A DNA stretch of 64,000 bases from Erysipelatoclostridium sp. An173 (GTDB taxonomy: Bacteria; Bacillota_I; Bacilli_A; Erysipelotrichales; Coprobacillaceae). Under the pieces are notes generated by a model. That model searched no databases and was not told where the DNA came from. It was given only the letters and a program-made list of their open reading frames with translations. Position 1 is the stretch's first letter. The number at the start of each line of letters is the position of its first letter. Below, one piece after another: positions 8,459-16,693 of this stretch. Location of the stretch: NCBI RefSeq assembly GCF_002160495.1, contig NZ_NFKR01000009.1:1-64000 (forward strand), read 5' to 3'. A program made the translations under genes and the position numbers.

Positions 8459-9173
8459 ACGTAGCAACTGTAACAGTTTGTAACTCAAAATCATTATAAT
8501 GGAACCTTGAAAATGAATACTCGAAAATTACGCCAGTACTTAAGTACGCTATCTGTTCAACTTCAAAATACGGATCCGTTTCCTTTAGTCCTAAATATTG
8601 TTGTTCTAAAGGTGATGATAAATGCCCACGAACTTTTTTATGAGCGCTTTGGATTTTTAGTTTTAAATCTTTTTCAATATATCGATAAATTGATGATTTT
8701 AAATGTTCCAGTTTTAAATTAGGAATTACTGATATTGGCATATAAATAATTTCCAAAGCATAGGGTCGATTGTCTAGCTTTCTAAATCTTATAATATGAT
8801 AAACAAACGAACCTTCTTCAATTTGTAATTTTTTCGATATATGCTCATCGCTTGGAATAACTTCAAAAACAATTACCTCTGTTTCAATTTTTTTAATTCC
8901 TTCATAACGTTGTGTCAATCCTTTAGTAAAAAGATTAGCTTTATTAGGCGAATCAGAAGACGGATCATAATCCTTAACAAAAGTTCCAGCCCCTCGTCTT
9001 CTAATTATCAATCCCTCTTTAACCAAAATATCCAGAGCTTTTTTCATTGTTTCTTTATTACAATGATATGTCACACATAATACATATTCATATGGGAGTT
9101 TTTGTCCATAGGTGTATTTGCCACCTTTTATCTTGGATCTAATATCATCTGCAATTTCGATGTATTTTACCAT
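8457..9173 (-). CDS. GntR-family regulator with UTRA sensor domain
   Basis: 238 residues. N-terminal winged helix (about 1-70: YIEIADDIRSKIKGGKYTYGQKLP...LIIRRRGAGTFV), then a UTRA effector-binding domain (about 85-235). HutC-type GntR regulators bind phosphorylated or free sugars in this domain and usually repress PTS or sugar-use genes. It sits between the IIC and IIB genes on the same strand, and similar palindromes lie before it and before the IIC gene. It is therefore probably autoregulated and controls this PTS; whether it represses or activates is not readable. Confidence 0.92.
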   Translation of the reverse strand: MVKYIEIADDIRSKIKGGKYTYGQKLPYEYVLCVTYHCNKETMKKALDILVKEGLIIRRRGAGTFVKDYDPSSDSPNKANLFTKGLTQRYEGIKKIETEVIVFEVIPSDEHISKKLQIEEGSFVYHIIRFRKLDNRPYALEIIYMPISVIPNLKLEHLKSSIYRYIEKDLKLKIQSAHKKVRGHLSSPLEQQYLGLKETDPYFEVEQIAYLSTGVIFEYSFSRFHYNDFELQTVTVAT

Positions 9174-9201
9174 GATACCCCTCCTAGCTGCTCTCTAATT
9201 T

Positions 9202-9218
9202 AAAAATACCATACTTTT
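9202..9218. promoter_or_regulatory. Putative GntR operator upstream of its own gene
   Basis: AAAAATACCATACTTTT, one base different from the perfect palindrome at 8336-8352, located about 30 bases upstream of the regulator start codon. Confidence 0.65.
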
Positions 9219-9305
9219 AATAAATTTGCACGGACTTTTTAATTATTTAACATCTAGATAAATCAATCAATAAAAAAACATTAAGAACTTGCATTTTTTA
9301 AACAA

Positions 9306-9332
9306 AACAAAAAAGCCCATTAGGGCTTTTTA
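9306..9332 (-). terminator. Terminator of the PTS IIB gene
   Basis: Stem AAAAAGCCC / GGGCTTTTT with a 4-base loop and a T run on the minus strand. Confidence 0.9.
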
Positions 9333-9342
9333 TAGATAACTA

Positions 9343-9645
9343 TTATTTAGAATCAATAACTTTAATTGCTGCTTTTAATACATTTTCACCATTCATCATT
9401 CCATAATCGCGCATTTCGATTACTTCTACAGGTGTAGTTGTTTTTGTTTTTAATCCTTTTAATTCATGACGAACTTGTGGGCCTAACATTATAACATCCC
9501 ATTCATCCAATTGAGTAGCTGCATCTGTAATTGGTAAAGCAATGATTTTAGCATCAATACCATCAGCTTCAGCAGCTTTTTCCATTCTTTGTACTAGCAT
9601 GCTTGTAGACATTCCAGCATTACATACCAATAAAATTTTGTACAT
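9343..9645 (-). CDS. PTS system, cellobiose/lactose-family IIB component
   Basis: 100 residues, a complete single-domain IIB. The phosphocysteine loop is visible at the N-terminus (ILLVCNAGMSTSMLVQRM, Cys8). The protein accepts phosphate from IIA on this cysteine and passes it to the incoming sugar bound by IIC. It lies about 170 bases beyond the GntR gene on the same strand, with its own terminator. The IIA partner is not in the window, so it must be supplied from elsewhere. Confidence 0.93.
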   Translation of the reverse strand: MYKILLVCNAGMSTSMLVQRMEKAAEADGIDAKIIALPITDAATQLDEWDVIMLGPQVRHELKGLKTKTTTPVEVIEMRDYGMMNGENVLKAAIKVIDSK

Positions 9646-9771
9646 AAAAAAATTACTCCTTTCACATCTAATTATTTAGTTTTCTATGTACTTATATTAT
9701 AACACTTTCATATATTATTTCTATCAATTTTATTAAATATTTTTGACGCGTGTTACTAATATTTCTTATAT

Positions 9772-10314
9772 TTATTTAATTATAATTTCCTTTACAATTG
9801 TATTATCAAATTCTTTAATAATAAATTTATCATCTTCATAAATACCATAACTATTCCTTCCCTCTTTAGGCAAAGAAATTGATGATGGATTTATAATATA
9901 AATCCCATTTTCGCACTTAGCTACTGGTCTATGAATATGACCATAAACAAAAATATCACCTTCATTTAAATTAGGTAAATTTTCTTCATTAAATAAATGA
10001 CCATGACTTAAAAAGAAATGATGTCCATCAACATCAATTGTTGCATAATCTGCCATCATCGGGAAATCAAGAACCATCTGATCAACTTCTGCGTCACAAT
10101 TTCCTCTAACAGCAATAATTGTATTCTTTAAATCATTCAAAACAGGTATAACCTTCTTAGGTGCATATTCTTTCGGTAAATCATTACGAGGCCCGTGATA
10201 TAATAAATCGCCTAATAAAATTAACTTATCAGGCTTTTCATTATAATAAGCTTCTAGTGCTTTATTTAAATAATAATATGATCCATGTATATCGGATATA
10301 AACATTAATTTCAT
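9772..10314 (-). CDS. YfcE-type metallophosphoesterase
   Basis: 180 residues, the length of YfcE/MJ0936-type phosphodiesterases. Metal-binding motifs of calcineurin-like phosphoesterases are present in order: SDIHG (residues 7-11), GDLLYHGPRN, GNCD, and SHGH followed by GHIHRP. Cytoplasmic hydrolysis of a small phosphodiester is likely; the natural substrate is unknown. One base separates it from the upstream GyrI-like gene, so the two are probably co-transcribed. Confidence 0.9.
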   Translation of the reverse strand: MKLMFISDIHGSYYYLNKALEAYYNEKPDKLILLGDLLYHGPRNDLPKEYAPKKVIPVLNDLKNTIIAVRGNCDAEVDQMVLDFPMMADYATIDVDGHHFFLSHGHLFNEENLPNLNEGDIFVYGHIHRPVAKCENGIYIINPSSISLPKEGRNSYGIYEDDKFIIKEFDNTIVKEIIIK

Positions 10315-10315
10315 T

Positions 10316-10924
10316 TTAATTCCCCTCCACCGGATAACGTACTATAGTTTTTAAATCTTCAGGTGCTACTTTTTTAGGATTATTTAAATATATTTCATGA
10401 TGAAATCCACTTAATTTTAAATTAGCTACCGTAATATACTCCATTAACTTTTTAGTAGAATTTATTTCTGTGTTATAGGGACCAATATGTAACATCTGTA
10501 AACATTCCCCTTCTTCGAATTCCTTTAAATAAATATCCAAAGAAAAAAAACTCTCTGTTTTACTAAACAATTTTGCTTTAGCCTCCTCAAGCATCTCATT
10601 TGTTAATATATCAGGTTGAGGCATCAATAATGTATACTTAATCATTTTTTTACGTGTTACATCAAAATGACTGTTATCATACGTATCCCAAATTCCTTCA
10701 AGTTTAGCACCACTAAATCGAATATTTTCCATTAAATAATATTCTTTTAAAATTTTATTTAAGCTAAACATCAGTTCTGACTTAAGTTTAAATTCTGCAA
10801 CGGTAGGATTTCCAACCCCATCAACAGCAATGTATTTCATTTTAGGCACCATTAATCGGCTTATTTTTTTAGTCGTAGCTCGATACAATTGTGAATATTT
10901 CTTTTTAATATCATATTTATCCAT
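10316..10924 (-). CDS. GyrI-like small-molecule-binding domain protein
   Basis: 202 residues resembling stand-alone GyrI-like (SHS2-fold) proteins: MKYIAVDGVGNP near residue 30, IWDTYD in the middle and GECLQMLHIGPYNTE toward the end, then FHHEIYLNNPKKVAPEDLKTIVRYPV. These domains bind small hydrophobic molecules, and some act as hydrolases for cyclopropanoid toxins. Probably co-transcribed with the phosphodiesterase gene. Ligand unknown. Confidence 0.85.
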   Translation of the reverse strand: MDKYDIKKKYSQLYRATTKKISRLMVPKMKYIAVDGVGNPTVAEFKLKSELMFSLNKILKEYYLMENIRFSGAKLEGIWDTYDNSHFDVTRKKMIKYTLLMPQPDILTNEMLEEAKAKLFSKTESFFSLDIYLKEFEEGECLQMLHIGPYNTEINSTKKLMEYITVANLKLSGFHHEIYLNNPKKVAPEDLKTIVRYPVEGN

Positions 10925-11002
10925 CGCATCATCCCCTATCTTTAAACTATTATATAACTTTTGCCTAAAATTACCACTTAAAAATCGTAAAGTTTCAATT
11001 CA

Positions 11003-11037
11003 CAAAAATACTAGCTTCTATAAAAGAAGCTAGTATT
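11003..11037 (-). terminator. Terminator downstream of the cyclophilin gene
   Basis: Perfect 13-base stem (AATACTAGCTTCT / AGAAGCTAGTATT), 5-base loop, TTTTT on the minus strand, about 65 bases after the cyclophilin stop. Confidence 0.85.
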
Positions 11038-11102
11038 CATATCATCCGGTTAGTTACTACCTCTACGTTATTAAAGCCTGCTATCCAAACTTATTTTCCA
11101 TT

Positions 11103-11585
11103 TTAAGCACGTTTAATTGTTTTAATCACAATTGGCTCATTTGGGCAATCTTGAAAATTTCTTGACGCATTAGCAATTTTATCAACTACTTCCAATCCAT
11201 CAGTAATTTTACCAAATGCTGCATATTCACCATCTAAATGTGGTGCTGCTTCGTGCATAATAAAAAATTGTGATGATGCCGAATCTGGTATCATTGTTCG
11301 TGCCATTGATAGTACTCCACGAGTATGTAACAAATCATTTTTCACGCCATTACTGCTAAACTCGCCTTTAATACTTGGTGCTTCATGATGGTTAAAACTT
11401 GCATCATATCCACCTCCTTGAATCATAAATCCAGGAATAACGCGGTGAAAAATTAATCCTGCATAAAAATCTTGATCAATTAAATCTAAAAAATTCTTTA
11501 CAGTTATTGGTGCAACTTCAGGATATAATTCTCCTTTCATTACATCTCCATTTTCCATTTCAATTACAATATTTACAGTTTCCAT
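11103..11585 (-). CDS. Peptidyl-prolyl cis-trans isomerase, cyclophilin type
   Basis: 160 residues. Cyclophilin core motifs are visible: VKNFLDLIDQDFYAGLIFHRVIPGFMIQGG, then GVLSMART, SASSQFFIMHEAAPHLDGEYAAFGKI. The catalytic Arg of FHRVI and the Gln/Phe of SQFFI are present. No signal peptide, so cytoplasmic. The ATG at 11585 has AAAGGAGAA just upstream; the preceding gene stops two bases earlier, so the pair is translationally coupled. Confidence 0.95.
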   Translation of the reverse strand: METVNIVIEMENGDVMKGELYPEVAPITVKNFLDLIDQDFYAGLIFHRVIPGFMIQGGGYDASFNHHEAPSIKGEFSSNGVKNDLLHTRGVLSMARTMIPDSASSQFFIMHEAAPHLDGEYAAFGKITDGLEVVDKIANASRNFQDCPNEPIVIKTIKRA

Positions 11586-11586
11586 T

Positions 11587-11865
11587 TTATTCTCCTTTAT
11601 CAACAATTCTCGCTTCAATTAATTCACTTTGCATTTTCTTATCTTTTCTTTTCTTATTTAAAAATAATAAAACAAGAATAATAAGTGCCAATACTATTAA
11701 TACCCAAATAATCGTATCAACCAATTTAAATTGATATGCTGTCGCTACGATCAAACACAAATTTATAACTTCAAACGTTCCTGATAACTTATGTTTTCCA
11801 TTCACCAGAAAGTTTAACGCTAAAGCTGTACAAACAAACATGCTAATTACCAAAACAACTTCCAC
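11587..11865 (-). CDS. Small membrane protein with three hydrophobic segments
   Basis: About 92 residues, not recognised. Three hydrophobic segments (roughly 2-18, 30-45 and 50-68) are followed by a basic stretch (NKKRKDKKM) and an acidic tail. I chose the GTG at 11865 because AGGAGG lies eight bases upstream; a TTG at 11871 is too close to the SD. It directly precedes and is coupled to the cyclophilin gene. No function can be assigned. Confidence 0.6.
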   Translation of the reverse strand: MEVVLVISMFVCTALALNFLVNGKHKLSGTFEVINLCLIVATAYQFKLVDTIIWVLIVLALIILVLLFLNKKRKDKKMQSELIEARIVDKGE

Positions 11866-12100
11866 AGTCAACGCCTCCTTTTTTCATATCATATCATGCT
11901 TACACTTAATAAAACAACTTCTATTTAAAATATCTTAAACATATCCAATTATCACAAATATAATTTTTACTTATTAATTTTATCACAACTAATTAAATCA
12001 TAATTTTTTTAATACTTATGTAATTTTTGATAAAAAGATAGAAATTTAAGAATAATATATTTGCTAATCTATCCTTCATTTATGAAATACATTTTTTACT

Positions 12101-12126
12101 GCAAAAAGGGGCACTTTGTTGCCCTT
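12101..12126 (-). terminator. Terminator of rlmH
   Basis: Stem AAGGGCA / TGCCCCTT with TTTTT on the minus strand, 35 bases after the rlmH stop. The rest of 11866-12161 is AT-rich, and I see no gene in it. Confidence 0.8.
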
Positions 12127-12161
12127 ATCCATCATTTATTTTTACTTTTTAAATTATTTAA

Positions 12162-12641
12162 TTATTTATGATACGGCTCATTTTTCATAATTTTAAATGC
12201 TCGATAAATTTGCTCTACCAAAACCAAACGCATTAATTGATGCGGAAAAGTCATTTTTGAAAAACTTAAGCGTAAATCAGCTCGATCTAATATTTCTTCA
12301 CCATGGCCTAAAGAACCACCAATAACAAAATCAATCGTACTTTTTCCTGAAATCATTGCACTTTCCATATTGTTAGCTAACTCAACTGAATCTAACTGTT
12401 TTCCATCAACATCCAATAAAATAACATAATCATCTTGTTTGATTTTATCTAACATCCTTCGTCCTTCTTTAGCCTTTATAATTGCCTCCTCAGACAAAGA
12501 ACAGTTATTAGGAATACTTTCATCGCTAACTTCATATACTTCAACTTTACAATATGCTTGCAATCTTTTTAAATATTCTTTTATTCCTGCTACTAAATAC
12601 TTTTCTTTTAATTTTCCAACACAAATAATTTTAATCTTCAC
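12162..12641 (-). CDS. rlmH: 23S rRNA pseudouridine-1915 N3-methyltransferase
   Basis: 159 residues from the GTG at 12641, exactly the usual RlmH length. It begins VKIKIICVGKLKEKYL and carries the SPOUT-type SAM-binding segment FVIGGSLGHGEEIL and the C-terminal KMTFPHQLMRLVLVEQIYRA signature. It methylates pseudouridine 1915 in helix 69 of 23S rRNA on 70S ribosomes. The GTG has GGAGG five bases upstream, inside the end of the previous gene (11-base overlap). A GTG at 12653 would place the SD inside the ORF and is rejected. Confidence 0.96.
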   Translation of the reverse strand: MKIKIICVGKLKEKYLVAGIKEYLKRLQAYCKVEVYEVSDESIPNNCSLSEEAIIKAKEGRRMLDKIKQDDYVILLDVDGKQLDSVELANNMESAMISGKSTIDFVIGGSLGHGEEILDRADLRLSFSKMTFPHQLMRLVLVEQIYRAFKIMKNEPYHK

Positions 12642-13380
12642 GTTTGCCTCCACTAACTACATCAACTTGACTAGCTACTTTAATATTTTCAAAATCAACA
12701 CCATTTTCGATAAAAATCTGATGATAGGTAGCCAAAGCTTTTTCTTTTGTATTGGCTTCTTCACTTAAATGTGCTAAAACAATTTCCTTAGTTTTATCCC
12801 CAATCATCTCAACCATCAATCGAGCACTGTATTCATTGTTTAAATGCCCAGTGTCACTTTGTATTCTTTGTTTTAAAAAAAATGGTCGTTTAGTTGCCAT
12901 TAACATCTCAATATCATGATTACTTTCAATAATATAATAATTTAGATTGTAAAGATACTGACGATTTTTTTGCGATACATAACCAGTATCAGTCATATAT
13001 AAAATATTTTCTTTACTCCCTTCAATTACAAAAGCCAATGGGCTTGTTGCATCATGAGAAATACTTAAGGGCAATATTTTATATCCACTTAACTGTATTT
13101 CTTGATATGGCTTTAAAATATGGCTATCGTCAACATCTTTTATACACCCTTTTCCACAAAAACAGATTTTAGTGTCAAAAATACCAATATTTTTATTATG
13201 GTCATAATGATCATGAGTTAATAAAACAACATTAATATTGCTTTCATCAAAACCCAGACTTTTTAATTTGAATAACAATTGTTTCCTAGTGATACCACAA
13301 TCTATCAAAATGCCAACCCCATGGTCAAAAATAAAAGTACTATTTCCCTTTGAACCGCTTGCTAATACATGAAATTCCAT
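12631..13380 (-). CDS. Metallo-beta-lactamase-fold hydrolase, YycJ/WalJ-like
   Basis: 249 residues. The zinc motif LTHDHYDHNK (HxHxDH) is intact and later His/Asp ligands follow (SHDATS, YMTDTGYVS, ESNHD, LAHLSEEAN). Length and order match the YycJ/WalJ family, MBL-fold nuclease-like proteins encoded near the walRK locus. Here it overlaps rlmH; in Bacillus the yycJ region also lies close to rlmH (yydA). No walRK genes are in the window. Confidence 0.9.
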   Translation of the reverse strand: MEFHVLASGSKGNSTFIFDHGVGILIDCGITRKQLLFKLKSLGFDESNINVVLLTHDHYDHNKNIGIFDTKICFCGKGCIKDVDDSHILKPYQEIQLSGYKILPLSISHDATSPLAFVIEGSKENILYMTDTGYVSQKNRQYLYNLNYYIIESNHDIEMLMATKRPFFLKQRIQSDTGHLNNEYSARLMVEMIGDKTKEIVLAHLSEEANTKEKALATYHQIFIENGVDFENIKVASQVDVVSGGKRED

Positions 13381-13549
13381 TTTTCCTCCTCTTTATTTAC
13401 AATATTATACAAATAAACATAAATAAAAACAATTATTTTAATCTCATCAAAATGCAAATTTAATTTTAACGTAAATTATTTCTATAAATAAAAAAAGTAT
13501 CATCATTACTATCATTTGTGATAAAATATTAAATAAAGGGGGATTTATT

Positions 13550-14134
13550 ATGCCTAGAATAATTACAATTGCCAGAGAATACGGTTCTGGGGGTCGCTTA
13601 ATTGCACAAAAAGTAGCCGAAAAAGTTGGTTTATTCTACTACGATAATGAAGTAATTGATTTAGCGGCAAAAGAAATGGGAATGGATGTTGATGCAATTC
13701 GTAAAGTTTCTGAACAAAAATCTTCAAGCTTTATGTATACAATGTCGTCAGCAGCGTTCAGCTTACCTTTAAATGACCAAGTTTTTGTTATGCAATCTAA
13801 AATCATACGCCATCTAGCTAATCATGATTCATGTATCATTGTTAACGGATGTGCCGACTATATTTTAGAAGATTATGATGATGTTTTAACCATCTTTATT
13901 CACGCCCCATTAGAGTCAAGAATCCATCGTGTTAAAGAAGTATATAAAGAACAACATGATGATTATAAAAAATATGTCATGAAGCGCGATAAAGGACGTA
14001 GTAATTATTATAACTACTATACCACTAAAAAATGGGGTCATTTAAAAAACTTTGATTTAACAATCAATAGTGATTTAGGTATCGAACGAGTTGCCCAAAT
14101 TATCGCTGATATTTATCTTCAAGATAAAAAATAA
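13550..14134 (+). CDS. Cytidylate kinase-like family protein
   Basis: 194 residues. The N-terminus MPRIITIAREYGSGGRLIA contains a P-loop of the cytidylate-kinase-2 type, followed by DNEVIDLAAKEMG and, in the C-terminal half, the lid-like basic region KRDKGRSNYYNYYTTKKWG typical of this family. These proteins are predicted nucleotide kinases, but true CMP kinase activity is not established for the group. It starts from GGGGGATTTATT-ATG and stands alone on the plus strand between two minus-strand blocks. Confidence 0.88.
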   Translation: MPRIITIAREYGSGGRLIAQKVAEKVGLFYYDNEVIDLAAKEMGMDVDAIRKVSEQKSSSFMYTMSSAAFSLPLNDQVFVMQSKIIRHLANHDSCIIVNGCADYILEDYDDVLTIFIHAPLESRIHRVKEVYKEQHDDYKKYVMKRDKGRSNYYNYYTTKKWGHLKNFDLTINSDLGIERVAQIIADIYLQDKK

Positions 14135-14155
14135 ACAACAAATATGCTTTTCTAT

Positions 14156-14330
14156 GCTTATTTAAAACCAATTTAAATAAGCTGAAAATACTCTTGCTGC
14201 TGTTTCTCCTGCTTTCCCATTGCAGATCTAATGATTGCCTTTGCCCGAGAAGCAGCAGCTAGGGATTAATAGCTATAATTTTATTTACATAATATTTCAA
14301 GTCTTATTTTTAAATAAGATTTTTTATTTT
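14156..14330 (+). ncRNA. Candidate structured RNA or 3'UTR with terminator
   Basis: Three stems in a row on the plus strand. The first is a perfect 11-bp hairpin (14156-14166 / 14172-14182). The second is a 13-bp stem, GCTGCTGTTTCTC / GAGAAGCAGCAGC (14196-14208 / 14247-14259), whose one non-Watson-Crick pair is G-U only if the plus strand is read. It has a smaller hairpin inside (GCA...TGC, 14222-14238). The third, TCTTATTT / AAATAAGA at 14302-14319, is followed by a T run and is a good terminator. I could not match it to a known RNA family. It may be the 3' end of the upstream kinase mRNA or an independent small RNA. Confidence 0.45.
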
Positions 14331-14333
14331 ACA

Positions 14334-14356
14334 CAAAAAAAGAGGCCGAAGCCTCA
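14334..14356 (-). terminator. Terminator of rpmE
   Basis: GAGGC-TTCG-GCCTC on the minus strand followed by seven T residues, just after the rpmE stop. Confidence 0.92.
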
Positions 14357-14361
14357 ATCGA

Positions 14362-14565
14362 TTATTTTAAACCGTATTTCTTATTGAATTTTTCTACTCG
14401 TCCATCAGCACTAGCAAATCTTTGTTTACCAGTATAGAAAGGATGACAATTAGAGCAAGTATCAACACGTACTTCGTCTAATACTGATCCTGATTCAAAT
14501 TCGTTTCCACAAGAAGTACAAACGACTTTTACTTTTTTGTAATTTGGATGAATTCCTTTTTTCAT
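14362..14565 (-). CDS. rpmE: 50S ribosomal protein L31, zinc-binding type
   Basis: 67 residues beginning [12 protein letters not shown]. The four zinc cysteine positions of type A L31 are represented (CTSC near 16-19 and [12 protein letters not shown] near 37-40). Such L31 proteins store zinc and are replaced by a cysteine-free paralogue when zinc is scarce. The ATG at 14565 follows GAAGGAG; the longer frame from 14631 has no support. Confidence 0.96.
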   Translation of the reverse strand: MKKGIHPNYKKVKVVCTSCGNEFESGSVLDEVRVDTCSNCHPFYTGKQRFASADGRVEKFNKKYGLK

Positions 14566-14672
14566 TTTCTCAATCTCCTTCCGCCTTATAGTCCTTTGAC
14601 TACAAAGTAAGTTGCCATAGTATAATAACATTAAAATATTAAGATTTCAAGACATTTTTTCTAATTTATCAA

Positions 14673-15941
14673 TTAATCTTCAACTTGTCGTCTTGTAATG
14701 ACCGCACCAAGCGAAATTAATTTATGATCAATATTTTCATAGCCACGATCAATGTGATAAACATTACCAATTTCTGTAACACCATCTGCCAATAATGCAG
14801 CAACAATCAATGCCGCCCCACATCTTAAATCAGTTGCATAAACTCGATTACCATGCAATTTAGTTGGCCCATTGACATAACACATCGCTTCTTCTTGATC
14901 AATTTTCGCTCCCATTGAATTTAACTGATAACAATGTCCAAATCTTTCTGGATAAATAGTTTCTACCACCTGAGAAACTCCTTGACATTGCGTCAACAAT
15001 GCTGTTAATGGCTGTTGTAAATCAGTTGCAAAACCTGGATACACTTGAGTACGAATATCCACTGGTTTTAAGTTTTCTATACCACCATGAACAATTATAC
15101 TATCACCAATTATATCCATTTTTACGCCGACTTCTTTCAGTTTTGAAGTAACCGCCTCTAAATGTTGTGGGATAACATTTTGAACAATCACTTTTTCTCC
15201 AGCCGCAGCTGCTATAATTAAAAATGTTCCAGCTTCGATACGATCAGGAATAATTTCATGATAGCATCCGTCAAGTTTTTCTACCCCTTCAATAGTAATC
15301 GTATCAGTACCAGCACCACGAATTTTAGCTCCCATTTTAGTAAGCAAGTTGACTACATCGATAATTTCTGGTTCTTTAGCTGCATTTTCAATTGTTGTTT
15401 TTCCTTCAGCTTTAACCGCTGCTAATAAAATATTAATAGTTGCTCCTACTGAAGCAAAGTCTAAATAGATTTTATTTCCTACTAAACGTTCTGCCTCAAT
15501 TGTATAAGTTCCATTTTCACAATAATTAACAGTCGCCCCTAAAGCTTCAAATCCTTTGATATGTAAATCAATTGGACGAGGCCCTAAAAAACACCCACCA
15601 GGCATTTTCATAGTAACTTTTTTACATTTCCCAAGTAATGCCCCCATTAAATAATAAGAAGCTCTAAGTTTATCAACAGCTTCGCTTACTAATGGTTTAT
15701 TTATTAAATTTGATGGATCAACAACAAGCTCTCCATCACCCTTTATAACTTCACAATTCAATTCTTTCAATAATACTCCTAATGCATCTACATCAGAAAT
15801 ATTGGGTACACCATATATAGTCACAGGACTATCCGCTAAGACAATCGCAGGAATTAAAGCTACGGTAGCATTTTTCGCACCACTTATAACCACTGTTCCA
15901 TTTAATTTATGTCCGCCTTCAATAGCAATTACCTCACTCAT
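14673..15941 (-). CDS. murA: UDP-N-acetylglucosamine 1-carboxyvinyltransferase
   Basis: 422 residues, the full length of MurA. It transfers enolpyruvate to UDP-GlcNAc, the first committed step of peptidoglycan precursor synthesis in the cytoplasm. The N-terminal SGAKNA(T) motif, the catalytic loop MPGGCFLGPRP with the fosfomycin-target Cys117, and FATDLQQPLTALLTQC are visible. Low-GC Firmicutes often have two MurA paralogues; I cannot tell which this is. SD AGGAGG precedes the ATG. Confidence 0.97.
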   Translation of the reverse strand: MSEVIAIEGGHKLNGTVVISGAKNATVALIPAIVLADSPVTIYGVPNISDVDALGVLLKELNCEVIKGDGELVVDPSNLINKPLVSEAVDKLRASYYLMGALLGKCKKVTMKMPGGCFLGPRPIDLHIKGFEALGATVNYCENGTYTIEAERLVGNKIYLDFASVGATINILLAAVKAEGKTTIENAAKEPEIIDVVNLLTKMGAKIRGAGTDTITIEGVEKLDGCYHEIIPDRIEAGTFLIIAAAAGEKVIVQNVIPQHLEAVTSKLKEVGVKMDIIGDSIIVHGGIENLKPVDIRTQVYPGFATDLQQPLTALLTQCQGVSQVVETIYPERFGHCYQLNSMGAKIDQEEAMCYVNGPTKLHGNRVYATDLRCGAALIVAALLADGVTEIGNVYHIDRGYENIDHKLISLGAVITRRQVED

Positions 15942-16235
15942 TTTAGTCCTCCTTTATTTTTTTCTACGTTACTACTATATATTAAATTATAGGCAAAAAC
16001 AACCTAAATTTAAAATTTAATTTCACAAATGATTTTAGTCAAATCTAACTTATCACCAAAATAAAACAAATGAGTTTATACTATTTTAAAACCAAACTTT
16101 ATAACCGTCAATATAAGTTTAAAACTATCCTAAATGAATTATAATATGATATTATATAATTAGAAAAAACTTCCCACCCCATCATTGTTTTATTTAAAAA
16201 ATAGCCATCAAAGACGTAAAAAGGAGGTTTTCATT

Positions 16236-16613
16236 ATGCCAGCAATTGACTGGAACTATCTTTCTTTTCTTAGCGCCCTAGTTTTATTTATAATCTATTT
16301 TAAAAACCGTAATAATTATGAATGGTTTTTTACTTGTGATTATTTATTTTCTCTCACTTTAGTCATTGTAACATTAGTTAATAGATATTCTAAAACAACA
16401 AATTTCTATATAACAATTCTTAGTCTGCTTATATTAACAGCTGCTTTAATCATTCAAATTCGTGGTCGACATCTATATCGAAAATATAATAATTTAATTG
16501 ACTATGAAAAAAGAAATGCACGAAGAAAAAAAGCCTTTAAGATAATAAGCATTATCATAATCATCATGTTTATAATAACCATTTTTGATAAAATTCAAAA
16601 AGCTCTCTTTTAA
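16236..16613 (+). CDS. Small integral membrane protein
   Basis: About 125 residues from the ATG at 16236, which has AAAAAGGAGG ten bases upstream; a longer frame from 16185 is not supported. Four hydrophobic segments are visible, with a basic loop (YEKRNARRKKAFK) before the last. No family recognised. It is monocistronic with a strong terminator. Confidence 0.65.
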   Translation: MPAIDWNYLSFLSALVLFIIYFKNRNNYEWFFTCDYLFSLTLVIVTLVNRYSKTTNFYITILSLLILTAALIIQIRGRHLYRKYNNLIDYEKRNARRKKAFKIISIIIIIMFIITIFDKIQKALF

Positions 16614-16640
16614 ATCTTGGCTCGGCCAAGATTTTTATTT
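16613..16640 (+). terminator. Terminator of the small membrane protein gene
   Basis: ATCTTGGC-TCG-GCCAAGAT followed by TTTTATTT on the plus strand. Confidence 0.9.
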
Positions 16641-16642
16641 AC

Positions 16643-16674
16643 AAAAAAAGAATCCCACAATTAAGTGAGATTCC
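16643..16674 (-). terminator. Terminator of fba
   Basis: GAATCTCAC / GTGGGATTC stem with TTTTTTT on the minus strand. Confidence 0.88.
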
Positions 16675-16693
16675 CAAATTTAAATATCTTCTA

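Noticed and set aside
14156-14330. 6S RNA as identity of the structured RNA near rpmE
   Set aside because: The 5' and 3' ends do not form a long closing stem with a central bubble; listed only as an unassigned RNA.
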